A DNA stretch of 64,000 nucleotides from an uncultured bacterium (lineage in GTDB: Bacteria; Bacillota_I; Bacilli_A; RFN20; CAG-826): contig CASGAB010000001.1 of NCBI GenBank assembly GCA_949299395.1, positions 72,365 to 136,364 of the forward strand, read 5' to 3'. Position 1 is the stretch's first letter; every line of letters starts with the position of its first letter. The notes beneath the pieces were generated by a model. It saw only the letters and a program-made list of their open reading frames with translations. It made no database searches and was not told the DNA's origin. The translations under genes were made by a program, and so were the position numbers. Shown in pieces: positions 52,920 through 61,866 of this stretch.

Positions 52920-54017
52920 TTATTTAATATAAGGAGCATCTCCAACAGAACCGAATTCAACATTTGCTGTTAAAACGATTTCTTTAACTGCTTTTTCCAT
53001 TAATGGAACGATTGCTTTAAGTTCATCATTGAAGTTTTTATTTGTTTCAAGTTCGTTAATATATTCTTTTAAATAATATCTATATTCAAATGAATCTGGT
53101 TTTTCTTTTAAAAGTTTATAAACCTTACTTCCTTCTTGTCTTGATTTATCTGCTTCATAATATTCAAGTAAATTTCTTGTTGTAGCAAGTCTAATATCAG
53201 TATCCATATTGATTTTTGAAACGCCACTAGGAATAACTTCTTTTAATTGTTCAAGAGGAATGCCATGTCCTTTAACTTGACCACCTAAAGCATTGATTTC
53301 ATCGACAATATATTGAGGTACTAAACTTGAACCGTGGCTAACGATAGTTCCTTCAATATTATTATGTTGCATATTTTCCATAGTTGCGATAACGATTTCT
53401 TTTCTTAATTGGACATTATCACCTTTAACAGCACCGTGTTTTGTACCATAAGAAATAGCTAAACTATCACAACCGGTTCTTTTAAAGAAATCGATTGCAG
53501 TTAATGGGTTAGTATAAGTCGAACTAGCAGCGAAAACATGATCTTCAACACCAGCTAAAACACCTAATTCACCTTCAACTTGGACACCTCTTTTATGAGC
53601 ATAATTAACAACTTTTTTAGTTAATTTAACATTTTCTTCATAATCTAATGCTGATCCATCAATCATAACGCTATTAAATCCTGCATCGATAACTAATTTA
53701 CATGATTCAAAACTTCTACCATGGTCTAAATGTAATGAAACAGGAATTGATGATTTTTCTGCTAAAGCTTTAACGTATTTTGCAATTCTTTTAGCACCTA
53801 ATTTTTTATCTTCCATTGTTCCATTTAAAAAATCTGCTCTTCCACCAATAAATGCTAAACCTGGTTCAGCAACTTGTATGATTGCAGCACAACGTAATTC
53901 TTCACAAGCTTCGATTATTGCTTTTGCTTGACATAATGCATTGACATTAAATGCTCCATGAGCAATTTTATGATCTCTTGCATAAGTTAAAATTTGTTTT
54001 GATGATATATATGGCAT
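52920..54017 (-). CDS. fba: Class II fructose-bisphosphate aldolase
   Basis: Zinc aldolase splitting fructose-1,6-bisphosphate, or a related ketose phosphate, into two trioses. SLHLDHGRSFESC holds the catalytic Asp and zinc His, VEGELGVLAGVEDHV the next metal glutamate, SYGTKHGAVKG and TIVSHGSSLVP the other zinc histidines, and INMDTDIRLATTRNL the phosphate loop. 365 residues is the longer class II form. The start is the ATG at 54017 with AAGGAG; ten further upstream codons are possible but lack a ribosome binding site. It is divergent from the ROK kinase across operator-like repeats. Confidence 0.9.
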   Translation of the reverse strand: MPYISSKQILTYARDHKIAHGAFNVNALCQAKAIIEACEELRCAAIIQVAEPGLAFIGGRADFLNGTMEDKKLGAKRIAKYVKALAEKSSIPVSLHLDHGRSFESCKLVIDAGFNSVMIDGSALDYEENVKLTKKVVNYAHKRGVQVEGELGVLAGVEDHVFAASSTYTNPLTAIDFFKRTGCDSLAISYGTKHGAVKGDNVQLRKEIVIATMENMQHNNIEGTIVSHGSSLVPQYIVDEINALGGQVKGHGIPLEQLKEVIPSGVSKINMDTDIRLATTRNLLEYYEADKSRQEGSKVYKLLKEKPDSFEYRYYLKEYINELETNKNFNDELKAIVPLMEKAVKEIVLTANVEFGSVGDAPYIK

Positions 54018-54041
54018 TTTTATATCTCCTTTTTTTAATTC

Positions 54042-54156
54042 TTTCATATTCGTTTCGTTATTGCTATTAAAAAACTTCGAATATTATCGCTTTTTTATGT
54101 GTTTTCTTTCGTATAAAAGTTTAAAACATTTTATTTGAAAAACGAAACGAAAGTTT
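54042..54156. promoter_or_regulatory. Candidate DeoR operators D in the fba-ROK divergent gap
   Basis: ATTCGTTTCGTTATTGC (54048-54064) close to the fba start and AAACGAAACGAAAG (about 54139-54152) on the ROK side are inverted copies of the TTTCGTTT word. CTTCGAATATTATCG and CTTTCGTATAAAAG lie between them. The arrangement suits joint control of the two divergent genes by one repressor. Confidence 0.55.
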
Positions 54157-54223
54157 AATTAACTATTTAAGATATTTTCTTTTTTATATAAAATATAAAA
54201 AAGGAAAATACGAGGTTTTTATA

Positions 54224-55174
54224 ATGGGAAAAGTATATATTGGCGTTGATGTTGGTGGAATGTCTATTAAAGCAGGTGTAGTTAATATTAATGGTGAAAT
54301 TTTATTTAAAAAAAGCTGTGTTACTGACGGGCAAAACGTTGATCAATTTTTAAAAGATACTAAAACTTTATTAGAAGAAGTTGTTAATGAAGCAAAAGAA
54401 AAAGATTTAGACCCTCAAGGAATTGGCTTTGGAATTCCTGGAATGGTTGATAATAACTTAGGAATTATCAATAAAATGGCTAATATTGGTGGAAGAGATG
54501 TTCCTTTAAAATATTATTTAAAAGATTTAAATCTTCCAATTTATTTATCAAATGATGCTAATGTTGCTGCTTTAGCTGAACAAAAATTTGGTGTTGCTAA
54601 AGGTATGAAACATGTCATTTTACTTACTTTAGGAACAGGAGTAGGTGGCGGAGTTATTGTTAATAATCAACTTTATGAAGGCAATCAAGGAAAAGGCGCA
54701 GAACTTGGCCATACTTGTTTAATTTTAAATGGAAGACAATGTGGATGTGGAAGAAAAGGTTGTTTAGAAACTTATGCATCAGCTAGTGCTCTATTAAGAT
54801 TAACTCGCGAATATATGGAAAAATATAAAGATTCAATGATGTGGGAATATTGCAACAACGATATTAATAATGTTAGTGGTCTTACTTCATTTGAATGTGC
54901 TAAAAAAGGTGATGAAGCTGCTAATAAACTTATCGATGAATACATTATGTATTTAGGAGAAGGTTTACTTGATTTTGCTAATATTTTCCGTCCAGAAGCA
55001 TTTGTTATTGGAGGAGGAATCTCTAATCAAGGTGAATATTTGACTAATAAGTTAGAAGAATATTTAAGAAAACAAAATTATGGTTATGAAGGCGCTCCTG
55101 AAAGTAAAGTTTTAATCGCTAAACTTAAAAATGATGCTGGAATTATTGGAGCAGCTTCCTTATTGATGGAATAG
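54224..55174 (+). CDS. ROK-family sugar kinase (glucokinase-like)
   Basis: Phosphorylates a hexose such as glucose or N-acetylmannosamine at C6. The N-terminal IGVDVGGMSIKAGVV is the ATP-binding phosphate-1 loop, LSNDANVAALAE has the catalytic Asp, LTLGTGVGGGVI follows, and the zinc site HTCLILNGRQCGCGRKGCLE is complete. 316 residues is normal, and there is no HTH so it is a kinase rather than a repressor. The divergent gap to fba is full of operator-like words. Exact sugar cannot be read from sequence. Confidence 0.92.
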   Translation: MGKVYIGVDVGGMSIKAGVVNINGEILFKKSCVTDGQNVDQFLKDTKTLLEEVVNEAKEKDLDPQGIGFGIPGMVDNNLGIINKMANIGGRDVPLKYYLKDLNLPIYLSNDANVAALAEQKFGVAKGMKHVILLTLGTGVGGGVIVNNQLYEGNQGKGAELGHTCLILNGRQCGCGRKGCLETYASASALLRLTREYMEKYKDSMMWEYCNNDINNVSGLTSFECAKKGDEAANKLIDEYIMYLGEGLLDFANIFRPEAFVIGGGISNQGEYLTNKLEEYLRKQNYGYEGAPESKVLIAKLKNDAGIIGAASLLME

Positions 55175-55284
55175 CCTATTTCTAATAGCAATTTAATATT
55201 AAAAAATATAAAATAATTTAGTTAATAAAGAATATTTATAATAAAAAATTATAAATATTTTTTAATAAAAAAGGTTTGTAATAT

Positions 55285-56898
55285 ATGAAAAAGGAAATGA
55301 AATTTATATTTGTTACTGGAGGAGTTGTTTCTTCTTTGGGTAAAGGGATTAGTGCTGCTTGTGTAGGTAGATTATTAAAAAGAAGAGGATTAAACGTCTT
55401 TTCTATTAAACTTGATCCATATTTAAATGTTGATCCAGGTACAATGTCTCCTTATCAACATGGTGAAGTTTTCGTAACTAAAGATGGTGCTGAAACAGAC
55501 CTCGATTTAGGTCACTATGAAAGAATTATTAATACCTCACTCACCAAAGAAAGTAGCGTATCTAGTGGACAAATTTATTCATCTGTAATTGAAAAAGAAA
55601 GAAAAGGCGAATATTTAGGTGCAACAATTCAAATTATTCCTCATATTACAAACGAAATTATTAAAAGACTTAAAGATGGTTTTAACGCTAAAGGCGATAC
55701 TGATGTATGTATTGTTGAAATTGGTGGAACTGTTGGTGATATTGAATCTCAACCATTTTTAGAAGCAATTAGACAAATGAGAAGAGACTTTGGCTGTAAA
55801 AATACTTTTTATATCCATACAACTTTAGTTCCTTATCTTAAAACAACCGGCGAAATTAAAACTAAACCAACTCAACATAGTGTTAAAGAACTTTTAGGAA
55901 TTGGTATTCAACCAGATGCTTTACTTTTAAGAAGTGAAGTTGATATTAATAAAGAAGCTAAAGATAAGGTTGCGCTTTTCTGTAATCTTCCTTTAAATGC
56001 TGTTATTTCTGTTAAAGATGTTCCAGTTGTTTATGAAGTTGCCTTAAACTTACAAAAACAACACTTAGATGATTTAATCATGGAACATTTAGGTTTTGAA
56101 AATTCTCCAAAAGCTGATATGAGTGATTGGGTTGATCTTGTTAATAGAATTAAAGGTTTAAAAGAATCGATAAATATTGCTTTAGTTGGAAAATATGTTG
56201 AACTTCATGATGCTTATATTAGTATTGTTGAATCATTAAAATATGCTGGTTTCAGTTTAAATAAAAAAGTAAATATTATTTGGGTAAATAGTGAAGATTT
56301 AAATGAAGAAAATATAAACGAAACATTAAAAGATGCTAAAGGAATTATTGTTCCAGGTGGCTTTGGAAAAAGAGGAACAGAAGGCAAGATGCTAGCAATT
56401 AAGTTTGCACGTGAAAATAAAGTTCCTTATTTAGGTCTTTGTTTAGGTATGCAGCTTTCTTTAATTGAAATTGCTAGAGATGTTTTAAATTATAGCGATG
56501 CTAATTCTACTGAATTTGATCCTGATACAACTCATAAAATCATCGATTATCTTCCAGATCAATATGAAGGTATTAAGCTTGGCGGAACAATGAGACTTGG
56601 AGAATATGATTGTTCTTTAATTAAAGGCACTAAAACTTATGATTTATATAAGAGCGATTTAATTAAAGAAAGACATAGACATAGATATGAATTTAATAAT
56701 GGATTTAAGAAAGAATTTGAAGAAAATGGTGTAATTTTCTCAGGAATTAATCCTCAAACTAATTTATGTGAAATTATTGAACTTAAAGATCATCCATTTT
56801 TTATTGCATCTCAATTTCATCCAGAATTCTTATCTCGCCCACTTCAACCTCACCCACTTTTTGTAGGTTTTGTTAAAGCAAGTATCGAAAATGAATAA
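55285..56898 (+). CDS. pyrG: CTP synthase
   Basis: Makes CTP from UTP, ATP and glutamine, the last step of pyrimidine nucleotide synthesis. The synthase domain starts [20 protein letters not shown] and includes [15 protein letters not shown] and GGTVGDIE. The C-terminal glutamine amidotransferase has [11 protein letters not shown] with the nucleophilic cysteine and ASQFHPEF with its histidine. 537 residues is normal. ATG 55285 is used; an ATG four codons later is possible. The pseudouridine synthase gene overlaps its end. Confidence 0.96.
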   Translation: MKKEMKFIFVTGGVVSSLGKGISAACVGRLLKRRGLNVFSIKLDPYLNVDPGTMSPYQHGEVFVTKDGAETDLDLGHYERIINTSLTKESSVSSGQIYSSVIEKERKGEYLGATIQIIPHITNEIIKRLKDGFNAKGDTDVCIVEIGGTVGDIESQPFLEAIRQMRRDFGCKNTFYIHTTLVPYLKTTGEIKTKPTQHSVKELLGIGIQPDALLLRSEVDINKEAKDKVALFCNLPLNAVISVKDVPVVYEVALNLQKQHLDDLIMEHLGFENSPKADMSDWVDLVNRIKGLKESINIALVGKYVELHDAYISIVESLKYAGFSLNKKVNIIWVNSEDLNEENINETLKDAKGIIVPGGFGKRGTEGKMLAIKFARENKVPYLGLCLGMQLSLIEIARDVLNYSDANSTEFDPDTTHKIIDYLPDQYEGIKLGGTMRLGEYDCSLIKGTKTYDLYKSDLIKERHRHRYEFNNGFKKEFEENGVIFSGINPQTNLCEIIELKDHPFFIASQFHPEFLSRPLQPHPLFVGFVKASIENE

Positions 56899-57829
56899 AA
56901 ACTATAAAGCTAATTTAAAAAATAGAAATATTAAAGAAGAAAAAAAGATTTTAGATATTAAAGAATATAAAGTTAAAGAAGAAAAAGAACTTTTAACTTA
57001 TTTAATAGAAAATCTACATTTTTCGCGTAATAACGCGAAAAATTTATTATCTCATCATTTAATTTCGATTGATGGAGCACCAATCTCTCAATTTAATTTT
57101 ATGTTATCTAAGGGAGACACTTTAATAATCTCTAAAAAACCAATTAAACGTAAAAAAAGAAATGATTTACCAATTATTTTTGAAAATGATGAGATTATTG
57201 CAATAAATAAACCTTATGGCTTACTTTCTGTAGCTAGTGATAAAGAAAAATCATCAACTGCTTATCGAATGGTCATGGATTATCTTCAAGAAAAGGATCG
57301 AAAAGCAAGAATTTATGTTGTCCATCGACTTGATAAAGAAACTAGTGGAGTTTTAATGTTTGTAAAAAATGAAAGACTTAAAGACGCTTTAACTGATAAA
57401 TGGAATGATATTGTTAAAAAAAGAGGATATTATGCCGTTGTTGAAGGAGTATTAAATAAAAAAGAAGATCGAATTATCAATTATTTAAAGATGAATTCAC
57501 TTAATTTAATGTATGTAACTTCTTCAAAAGATAAGATGGCTTATCGCTGTGTTACTAACTATAAAGTTATAAAAGAAAATGATAAATATTCTTTACTTGA
57601 TATTAATTTAGAAAGCGGAAGAAAAAATCAAATTAGAGTTACTTTAGGAAGTATGAAACATTATGTTTTAGGGGATGATAAATATGGAGAACCAGAAAAC
57701 CCATTATCTCGACTAGCACTTCATGCTTATGAATTATCATTTATTAATCCTCTCGATAATAAAAAATACGATTTTAAATGTGAGATGCCTAAAGAATTCA
57801 ACTCATTATTTAATAGAAAAACTAAATAA
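56891..57829 (+). CDS. RluA-family pseudouridine synthase
   Basis: Isomerises uridines in rRNA or tRNA. An N-terminal S4-like domain ([31 protein letters not shown]) precedes the catalytic domain with [17 protein letters not shown], whose Asp is catalytic. [19 protein letters not shown] is the conserved third motif. About 312 residues. The start ATG overlaps the pyrG stop and the ribosome binding site is poor, so translation depends on coupling. Target site (RluD-, RluC- or YtzG-like) cannot be assigned. Confidence 0.88.
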   Translation: MNKNYKANLKNRNIKEEKKILDIKEYKVKEEKELLTYLIENLHFSRNNAKNLLSHHLISIDGAPISQFNFMLSKGDTLIISKKPIKRKKRNDLPIIFENDEIIAINKPYGLLSVASDKEKSSTAYRMVMDYLQEKDRKARIYVVHRLDKETSGVLMFVKNERLKDALTDKWNDIVKKRGYYAVVEGVLNKKEDRIINYLKMNSLNLMYVTSSKDKMAYRCVTNYKVIKENDKYSLLDINLESGRKNQIRVTLGSMKHYVLGDDKYGEPENPLSRLALHAYELSFINPLDNKKYDFKCEMPKEFNSLFNRKTK

Positions 57830-57868
57830 ATGCACTCAAAAAGTGCATTTTTTTGTTATAATATTTGA
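57827..57868 (+). promoter_or_regulatory. Terminator merged with extended -10 promoter (leaderless start)
   Basis: AAATGCACT, loop, AGTGCATTTTTTTT terminates the pseudouridine synthase gene. Its T-run leads into TGTTATAAT (57854-57862), an extended -10, and the GTG start follows after only six nucleotides. No ribosome binding site fits. Confidence 0.6.
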
Positions 57869-59434
57869 GTGAAAAATATAAGCAATACAAAGAGATTATT
57901 CTACTTTTTAAAAGAGATTTTTCATCGTTTTAAAGAATCGATTATAAGCGTAATTCCTATCATGTTTATAGTAGGATGTCTTTTTGGCATTCAATATCTT
58001 TTTATTTATTTAGGCGATTTAAATGAAGTAGTTTTTTCATGGGAATTATTTTTAATATTTTTAGCTTGTGGAATTGTTTTATCACTTGGTATTTCAATAT
58101 TTTCTTTAGGTGCCGATTTATCAATGTCTCCAATAGGAAGATATGTTGGAGAAGATTTAACCAAAAGAAAATCATTGGTTTTACTTGGAATTGTTGGATT
58201 TTTACTTGGAACTTTAATTACAATTGCTGAACCAGATTTAACGGTTTTAGCTGATTATATTCCTGGTGAAGTTTTAAATCCTCGGATATTAAAAATAGTG
58301 GTTGGAGTTGGTGTAGGTATTTTCTTAGTTATAGGAATTTTTAGAATCATTTTTTCTAAATCAATTAAAACTTACATCATGCTTTTTTATATTTTAATTT
58401 TTGTTATTGCTTCTTTATATGGCGATAATGATGGCGCTTTTTTAGAATTATCTTTTGATAGTGGTGGCGTTACAACTGGACAAATTACAGTTCCTTTTTT
58501 AGTTAACTTTGGTATTGGTATAGCTGGAGTTAAAGGTGGGGATAAATCAGATGATGATTCATTCGGTTTAAGTGGACTTTGTTCAATTGGTCCGGTTTTA
58601 GTTGTTTTATTACTTGGTGTTTTTGTTAAACCGGGAAGTTTAACACCTGTAACAAACGAAACTTATACACTTTTAGATGCATTTATTATTTCGTTTCAAG
58701 ATGTTGCTTTTGCAATTGCTCCTGTTTTACTTTTCTTTATTATTTATGATGTAATTTTCTTAAGATTGCACCGCCAAGAATTAGCTAGAATTATTATTGG
58801 TTTTATCTATACTTTTATCGGTTTAGTTATTTTCTTAACTGCTGCAACTTATGGATTTATTCCGGTAGGAAAAGCACTTGGAGAAGGCTTTATTGATATT
58901 GAATATTTACTCATAATTATCGCCGTTTTAGTTGGGGCTTGTATTGTTTTAGCTGAACCTTCCGTTCAAATTTTAAATGCTCAAGTTGAAGAAATTTCTA
59001 ATGGCGCAATAAAGAAGAAAACAATGTTACACGGACTTTCAATTGGTGTAGCTATTGCAGTTGCTTTATCTGTTGCTAGAGCTTTATATTTCCCAGATTT
59101 AAATATTCTTTATATTATTGGTCCAGGCTATGCATTAGCATTTATTTTATCGATATTTATCGATGATATTTATGTTGCTTTAGCTTTTGATAGTGGTGGT
59201 ATTGCTTGCGGATCAATGGCCTCAGCCTTTGTTATGCCATTTTTAATTGGAATATCTTTACAAAACGATTCTCAATCAAATGGCTTTGGAGTTATTGGAA
59301 TTATTTCTATGTTCCCATTAATTTGTATTGAACTCATTGGTGTTGGATCAAAAATTAGTGTTTATCTTGCAAATAAAAGAGCAAGAGAAGGACTTAGAGA
59401 TGAAAATGATATGCAACTCATTTCGTTTAAATAG
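57869..59434 (+). CDS. DUF1538 membrane protein (UmpA-UmpB-like fusion)
   Basis: 521-residue protein of about 12-14 membrane segments in two related halves. Each half has a copy of AEPDLTVLADYIP / AEPSVQILNAQV and of FDSGGVTTGQITVPF / FDSGGIACGSMASAF, so a duplication is clear. DUF1538 pairs were described from Halomonas as a Na+(Li+,K+)/H+ antiporter (UmpAB, recalled from literature); here both halves are fused. Two P-II-like genes follow in the operon, suggesting nucleotide- or metabolite-dependent regulation of transport. Starts at GTG with a probable leaderless transcript. Confidence 0.8.
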   Translation: MKNISNTKRLFYFLKEIFHRFKESIISVIPIMFIVGCLFGIQYLFIYLGDLNEVVFSWELFLIFLACGIVLSLGISIFSLGADLSMSPIGRYVGEDLTKRKSLVLLGIVGFLLGTLITIAEPDLTVLADYIPGEVLNPRILKIVVGVGVGIFLVIGIFRIIFSKSIKTYIMLFYILIFVIASLYGDNDGAFLELSFDSGGVTTGQITVPFLVNFGIGIAGVKGGDKSDDDSFGLSGLCSIGPVLVVLLLGVFVKPGSLTPVTNETYTLLDAFIISFQDVAFAIAPVLLFFIIYDVIFLRLHRQELARIIIGFIYTFIGLVIFLTAATYGFIPVGKALGEGFIDIEYLLIIIAVLVGACIVLAEPSVQILNAQVEEISNGAIKKKTMLHGLSIGVAIAVALSVARALYFPDLNILYIIGPGYALAFILSIFIDDIYVALAFDSGGIACGSMASAFVMPFLIGISLQNDSQSNGFGVIGIISMFPLICIELIGVGSKISVYLANKRAREGLRDENDMQLISFK

Positions 59435-59442
59435 GATTTTAT

Positions 59443-59877
59443 ATGATTAGAAATGTTTTTAAAGAAAATGCATTAAATAGAAAAATTAGAAGACAAAAAG
59501 AAGACTCTTCTAATTATCAAAATAAATATAAGGTTGAAAAACTTTATCTTTCAGTTGTTATTGTTAATCGTTATCAAGGCGATTATTACATCAATAAATT
59601 TTTAGATTTAGGAGCTTCATCATCCTTTCTTTTATATGGAAAAGGCACAGCACCAAGCGAACTTTTATATATGTTAGGTGTTGAAGGTGATAAAAAAGAT
59701 ATCGTTTTAACAGTTGTTAAAGAATCACTTTTAGATAAAGTAAATGAAGCAATCGAAGAAAGATTTAAAGTTTCTAAATCAGCAAAAGGATTTGCTTTTG
59801 TTATTGAATTTGATTCAGTGATGGGAGTGTTACCATATCGCTTTTTATCTGATACAAAAAATAATGAAAAAAGATAG
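59443..59877 (+). CDS. P-II-like signalling protein, first copy
   Basis: 144-residue protein whose central 100 residues adopt the P-II ferredoxin-like pattern: KLYLSVVIVNRYQGDYYINKFLDLGASSSFLLYGKGTAPSELL then KKDIVLTVVKES. The GASS..LYGKGTA loop resembles the nucleotide-binding T-loop start of P-II, but the uridylylated Tyr51 motif is absent. An N-terminal Lys/Arg-rich stretch of about 30 residues is extra. It lies 8 nt after the DUF1538 gene and just before a second P-II-like gene, so both are probably regulators of that transporter. Confidence 0.7.
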   Translation: MIRNVFKENALNRKIRRQKEDSSNYQNKYKVEKLYLSVVIVNRYQGDYYINKFLDLGASSSFLLYGKGTAPSELLYMLGVEGDKKDIVLTVVKESLLDKVNEAIEERFKVSKSAKGFAFVIEFDSVMGVLPYRFLSDTKNNEKR

Positions 59878-59895
59878 AAAAATAAGGAGATTTTT

Positions 59896-60225
59896 ATGGA
59901 AAATAGATATTTAATTTGTGTAATTGTTAATAAAGGTTTCTCAGATTTAGTAATGGAAGCAGCAAGAAAGGCTGGAGCAAGAGGTGGAACAGTAGTAAAC
60001 GCTAGAGGAACAGGTAATAAAGAAATCGAAAAATTCTATGGAGTAGTTATTCATCCAGATAAAGAATTAGTTTTAATTGTTATTGAAGAAGAAAATAAAG
60101 CTAAAGTTATGGAAGAAATATATAAAGATTGTGGTTTAGAAACAAGATCTCAAGGTATTGTATTTGCTCTTCCGGTTAAAGATGTTAAAGGAATTGTTGA
60201 AGAAAAAGAGGAAGATAATGCTTAA
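59896..60225 (+). CDS. P-II-like signalling protein, second copy
   Basis: 109-residue protein with the P-II fold order: YLICVIVNKGFSDLVMEAARKAGARGGTVVNARGTGNKEI, then DKELVLIVIEEENKAKVMEEIYK and GIVFALPV. GARGGTVVNARGTG is the ATP-site loop shared by P-II relatives encoded beside transporters. It differs from GlnB by lacking the T-loop tyrosine. AAGGAG precedes the start. Its stop codon overlaps that of rsmI on the opposite strand within a hairpin that can terminate both. Confidence 0.8.
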   Translation: MENRYLICVIVNKGFSDLVMEAARKAGARGGTVVNARGTGNKEIEKFYGVVIHPDKELVLIVIEEENKAKVMEEIYKDCGLETRSQGIVFALPVKDVKGIVEEKEEDNA

Positions 60226-60236
60226 TCTTCCTCTTT
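60205..60236. terminator. Bidirectional terminator spanning two convergent stop codons
   Basis: AAAGAGGAAGAT, loop AATGCTTA, ATCTTCCTCTTT, a perfect 12-bp stem. It contains the stop codons of the P-II-like gene and of rsmI. Confidence 0.75.
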
Positions 60237-61055
60237 GTATAACATTTTTTTGATTATATTTTTATTTAAGTTATAGATTAATGAGATGCATATAATTGCA
60301 TCTTTTTTATTAATCCCGCTTTTAATTAATTCTTCATATTTATCTTTTATTAAACTTAAATCGATATCTTTTTTATTTTCTTTATTACCTTCTAAAACAA
60401 GAACAAGTTCACCTTTAAATTCTTTATTAATTGAAGTTATTTCTTTTAAAGAAGTATAGATAAATTCTTCATAAATTTTTGATATTTCTCGAGCAATTGT
60501 TATTTTTCTATCTCCTAAAACTTCATATAAATCAGATAAAGTTTCATTAATTCTATGAGGCGCTTCATAAATAATTAAAGTATAAGGAAAAGTTTTAATT
60601 TCATTAATTTCTTTAATTCTTTCGCTTCTTTTTGAAGGTAAAAATCCATAAAAAATGAAATGAGAAGTATCTAATGATGATGCAATTAAAGCGGTTAAAG
60701 AAGCGGTTGGGCCACTTAAAGGAATAATTTTATAGCCGGCTTTACTAACTTCTTTAACTAAAATTTCTCCTGGATCAGAAATCGCAGGATAACCGGCATC
60801 ACTCATACAAGCAACGTTTTTACCTTCTTCTAAAAGAGAAAGAAGTTTATTAGACATTTCTTTTTCGTTATGTTCGTGACAAGAAATTGTCGATTTTTTA
60901 ATATTTAAAAGATTTAAAAGTTTTTGAGTATTACGAGTATCTTCGCAAAAAATAAGATCAACCGAATTTAAAACTTCGATAGATCTTTTTGACATATCAT
61001 TTAAATTTCCAATTGGAGAAGGGACTAAATATAAAATTCCTTTATTTTGATTCAT
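60222..61055 (-). CDS. rsmI: 16S rRNA (cytidine1402-2'-O)-methyltransferase
   Basis: SAM-dependent tetrapyrrole-methylase-fold enzyme that modifies C1402 in the ribosomal P site. The N-terminal LYLVPSPIGNLNDMSKRSIEVLNSVDLIFCEDTRNTQKLL is highly characteristic, and ACMSDAGYPAISDPGEILV and IPLSGPTASLTALIASSL follow. 277 residues is normal. It overlaps the end of yaaT by 14 nt; the yaaT-rsmI order is also found near the origin in B. subtilis. Confidence 0.94.
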   Translation of the reverse strand: MNQNKGILYLVPSPIGNLNDMSKRSIEVLNSVDLIFCEDTRNTQKLLNLLNIKKSTISCHEHNEKEMSNKLLSLLEEGKNVACMSDAGYPAISDPGEILVKEVSKAGYKIIPLSGPTASLTALIASSLDTSHFIFYGFLPSKRSERIKEINEIKTFPYTLIIYEAPHRINETLSDLYEVLGDRKITIAREISKIYEEFIYTSLKEITSINKEFKGELVLVLEGNKENKKDIDLSLIKDKYEELIKSGINKKDAIICISLIYNLNKNIIKKMLYKEED

Positions 61056-61866
61056 GTTTTTGGTTCTTTTTGATAAGTTTTAAAACTTCATCAACTGGTA
61101 AGAATTCAACATCATCAACAGCATCTAAACGAATGATTTTAGTTAAGATGTTATATGAAGTAATCTTAAATTCTTTGCTATTTATCGTAACTTTTGTTCC
61201 TACAACAGGATATTTTTTCTTTTCTTCAGTATATAAATCATCTTCAAATTTTAAGCAACACATAAGCTTTCCACATTGACCAGAAAGTTTAGGAATGTTG
61301 ATAGTTAACATTTGGTTTTTAGCTCTATTTAAAGAAACACCATCAAAAGTATTTAAAAAAGTAGTACAGCAAAGCGGAAGACCACAACTTCCAATTCCAC
61401 CAACTAATTGAGCTCTTTCTCTAGCATTAATTTGTTTAAGTTCAATTCGACAATGAAGTTCGTTAGCTAAATCTTTTAATAATTCTCTGAAATCAACTCT
61501 TTCATCACTGACATAAGTAAATAAAACTTTTGAGCGATCTAAAGTATATTGAGAACTGATTAAATTCATATTGAGCCCCAATTTATGGACATTTTTTTCA
61601 AAAACTTTTGATGCTTCAATAGCAGCAGTAGCATTAAAATTAAAGATTTTAATATCTTCAATAGTAGCTTTTCTTAAAATTGGTTTAATTTCTAAAGGAA
61701 ATTTTAAAGTAGACATAAGACGAGGCAATTCTTCAACCTCTCCCATTTCTCTTCCAATAACTGTATCTACGACAACAAAATCACCTACTTTTAAAGTAGA
61801 ATCATCTGTCCCAAAATAATATGTTTTATTTGTTTTAGCAAACTTAACGCTAATATAAAATTCCAT
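61042..61866 (-). CDS. ricT: PSP1-domain protein YaaT/RicT
   Basis: Cytoplasmic PSP1 protein which in B. subtilis forms an Fe-S-containing RicA-RicF-RicT complex stimulating RNA processing by RNase Y and phosphorelay. The PSP1 core includes FTYVSDERVDFRELLKDLANELHCRIELKQIN and the cysteines GSCGLPLCCTTFLNTF and SGQCGKLMCCLKFEDDLY. 274 residues is normal. It heads the minus-strand pair with rsmI. A 9-bp palindrome lies upstream. Confidence 0.9.
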   Translation of the reverse strand: MEFYISVKFAKTNKTYYFGTDDSTLKVGDFVVVDTVIGREMGEVEELPRLMSTLKFPLEIKPILRKATIEDIKIFNFNATAAIEASKVFEKNVHKLGLNMNLISSQYTLDRSKVLFTYVSDERVDFRELLKDLANELHCRIELKQINARERAQLVGGIGSCGLPLCCTTFLNTFDGVSLNRAKNQMLTINIPKLSGQCGKLMCCLKFEDDLYTEEKKKYPVVGTKVTINSKEFKITSYNILTKIIRLDAVDDVEFLPVDEVLKLIKKNQKHESK

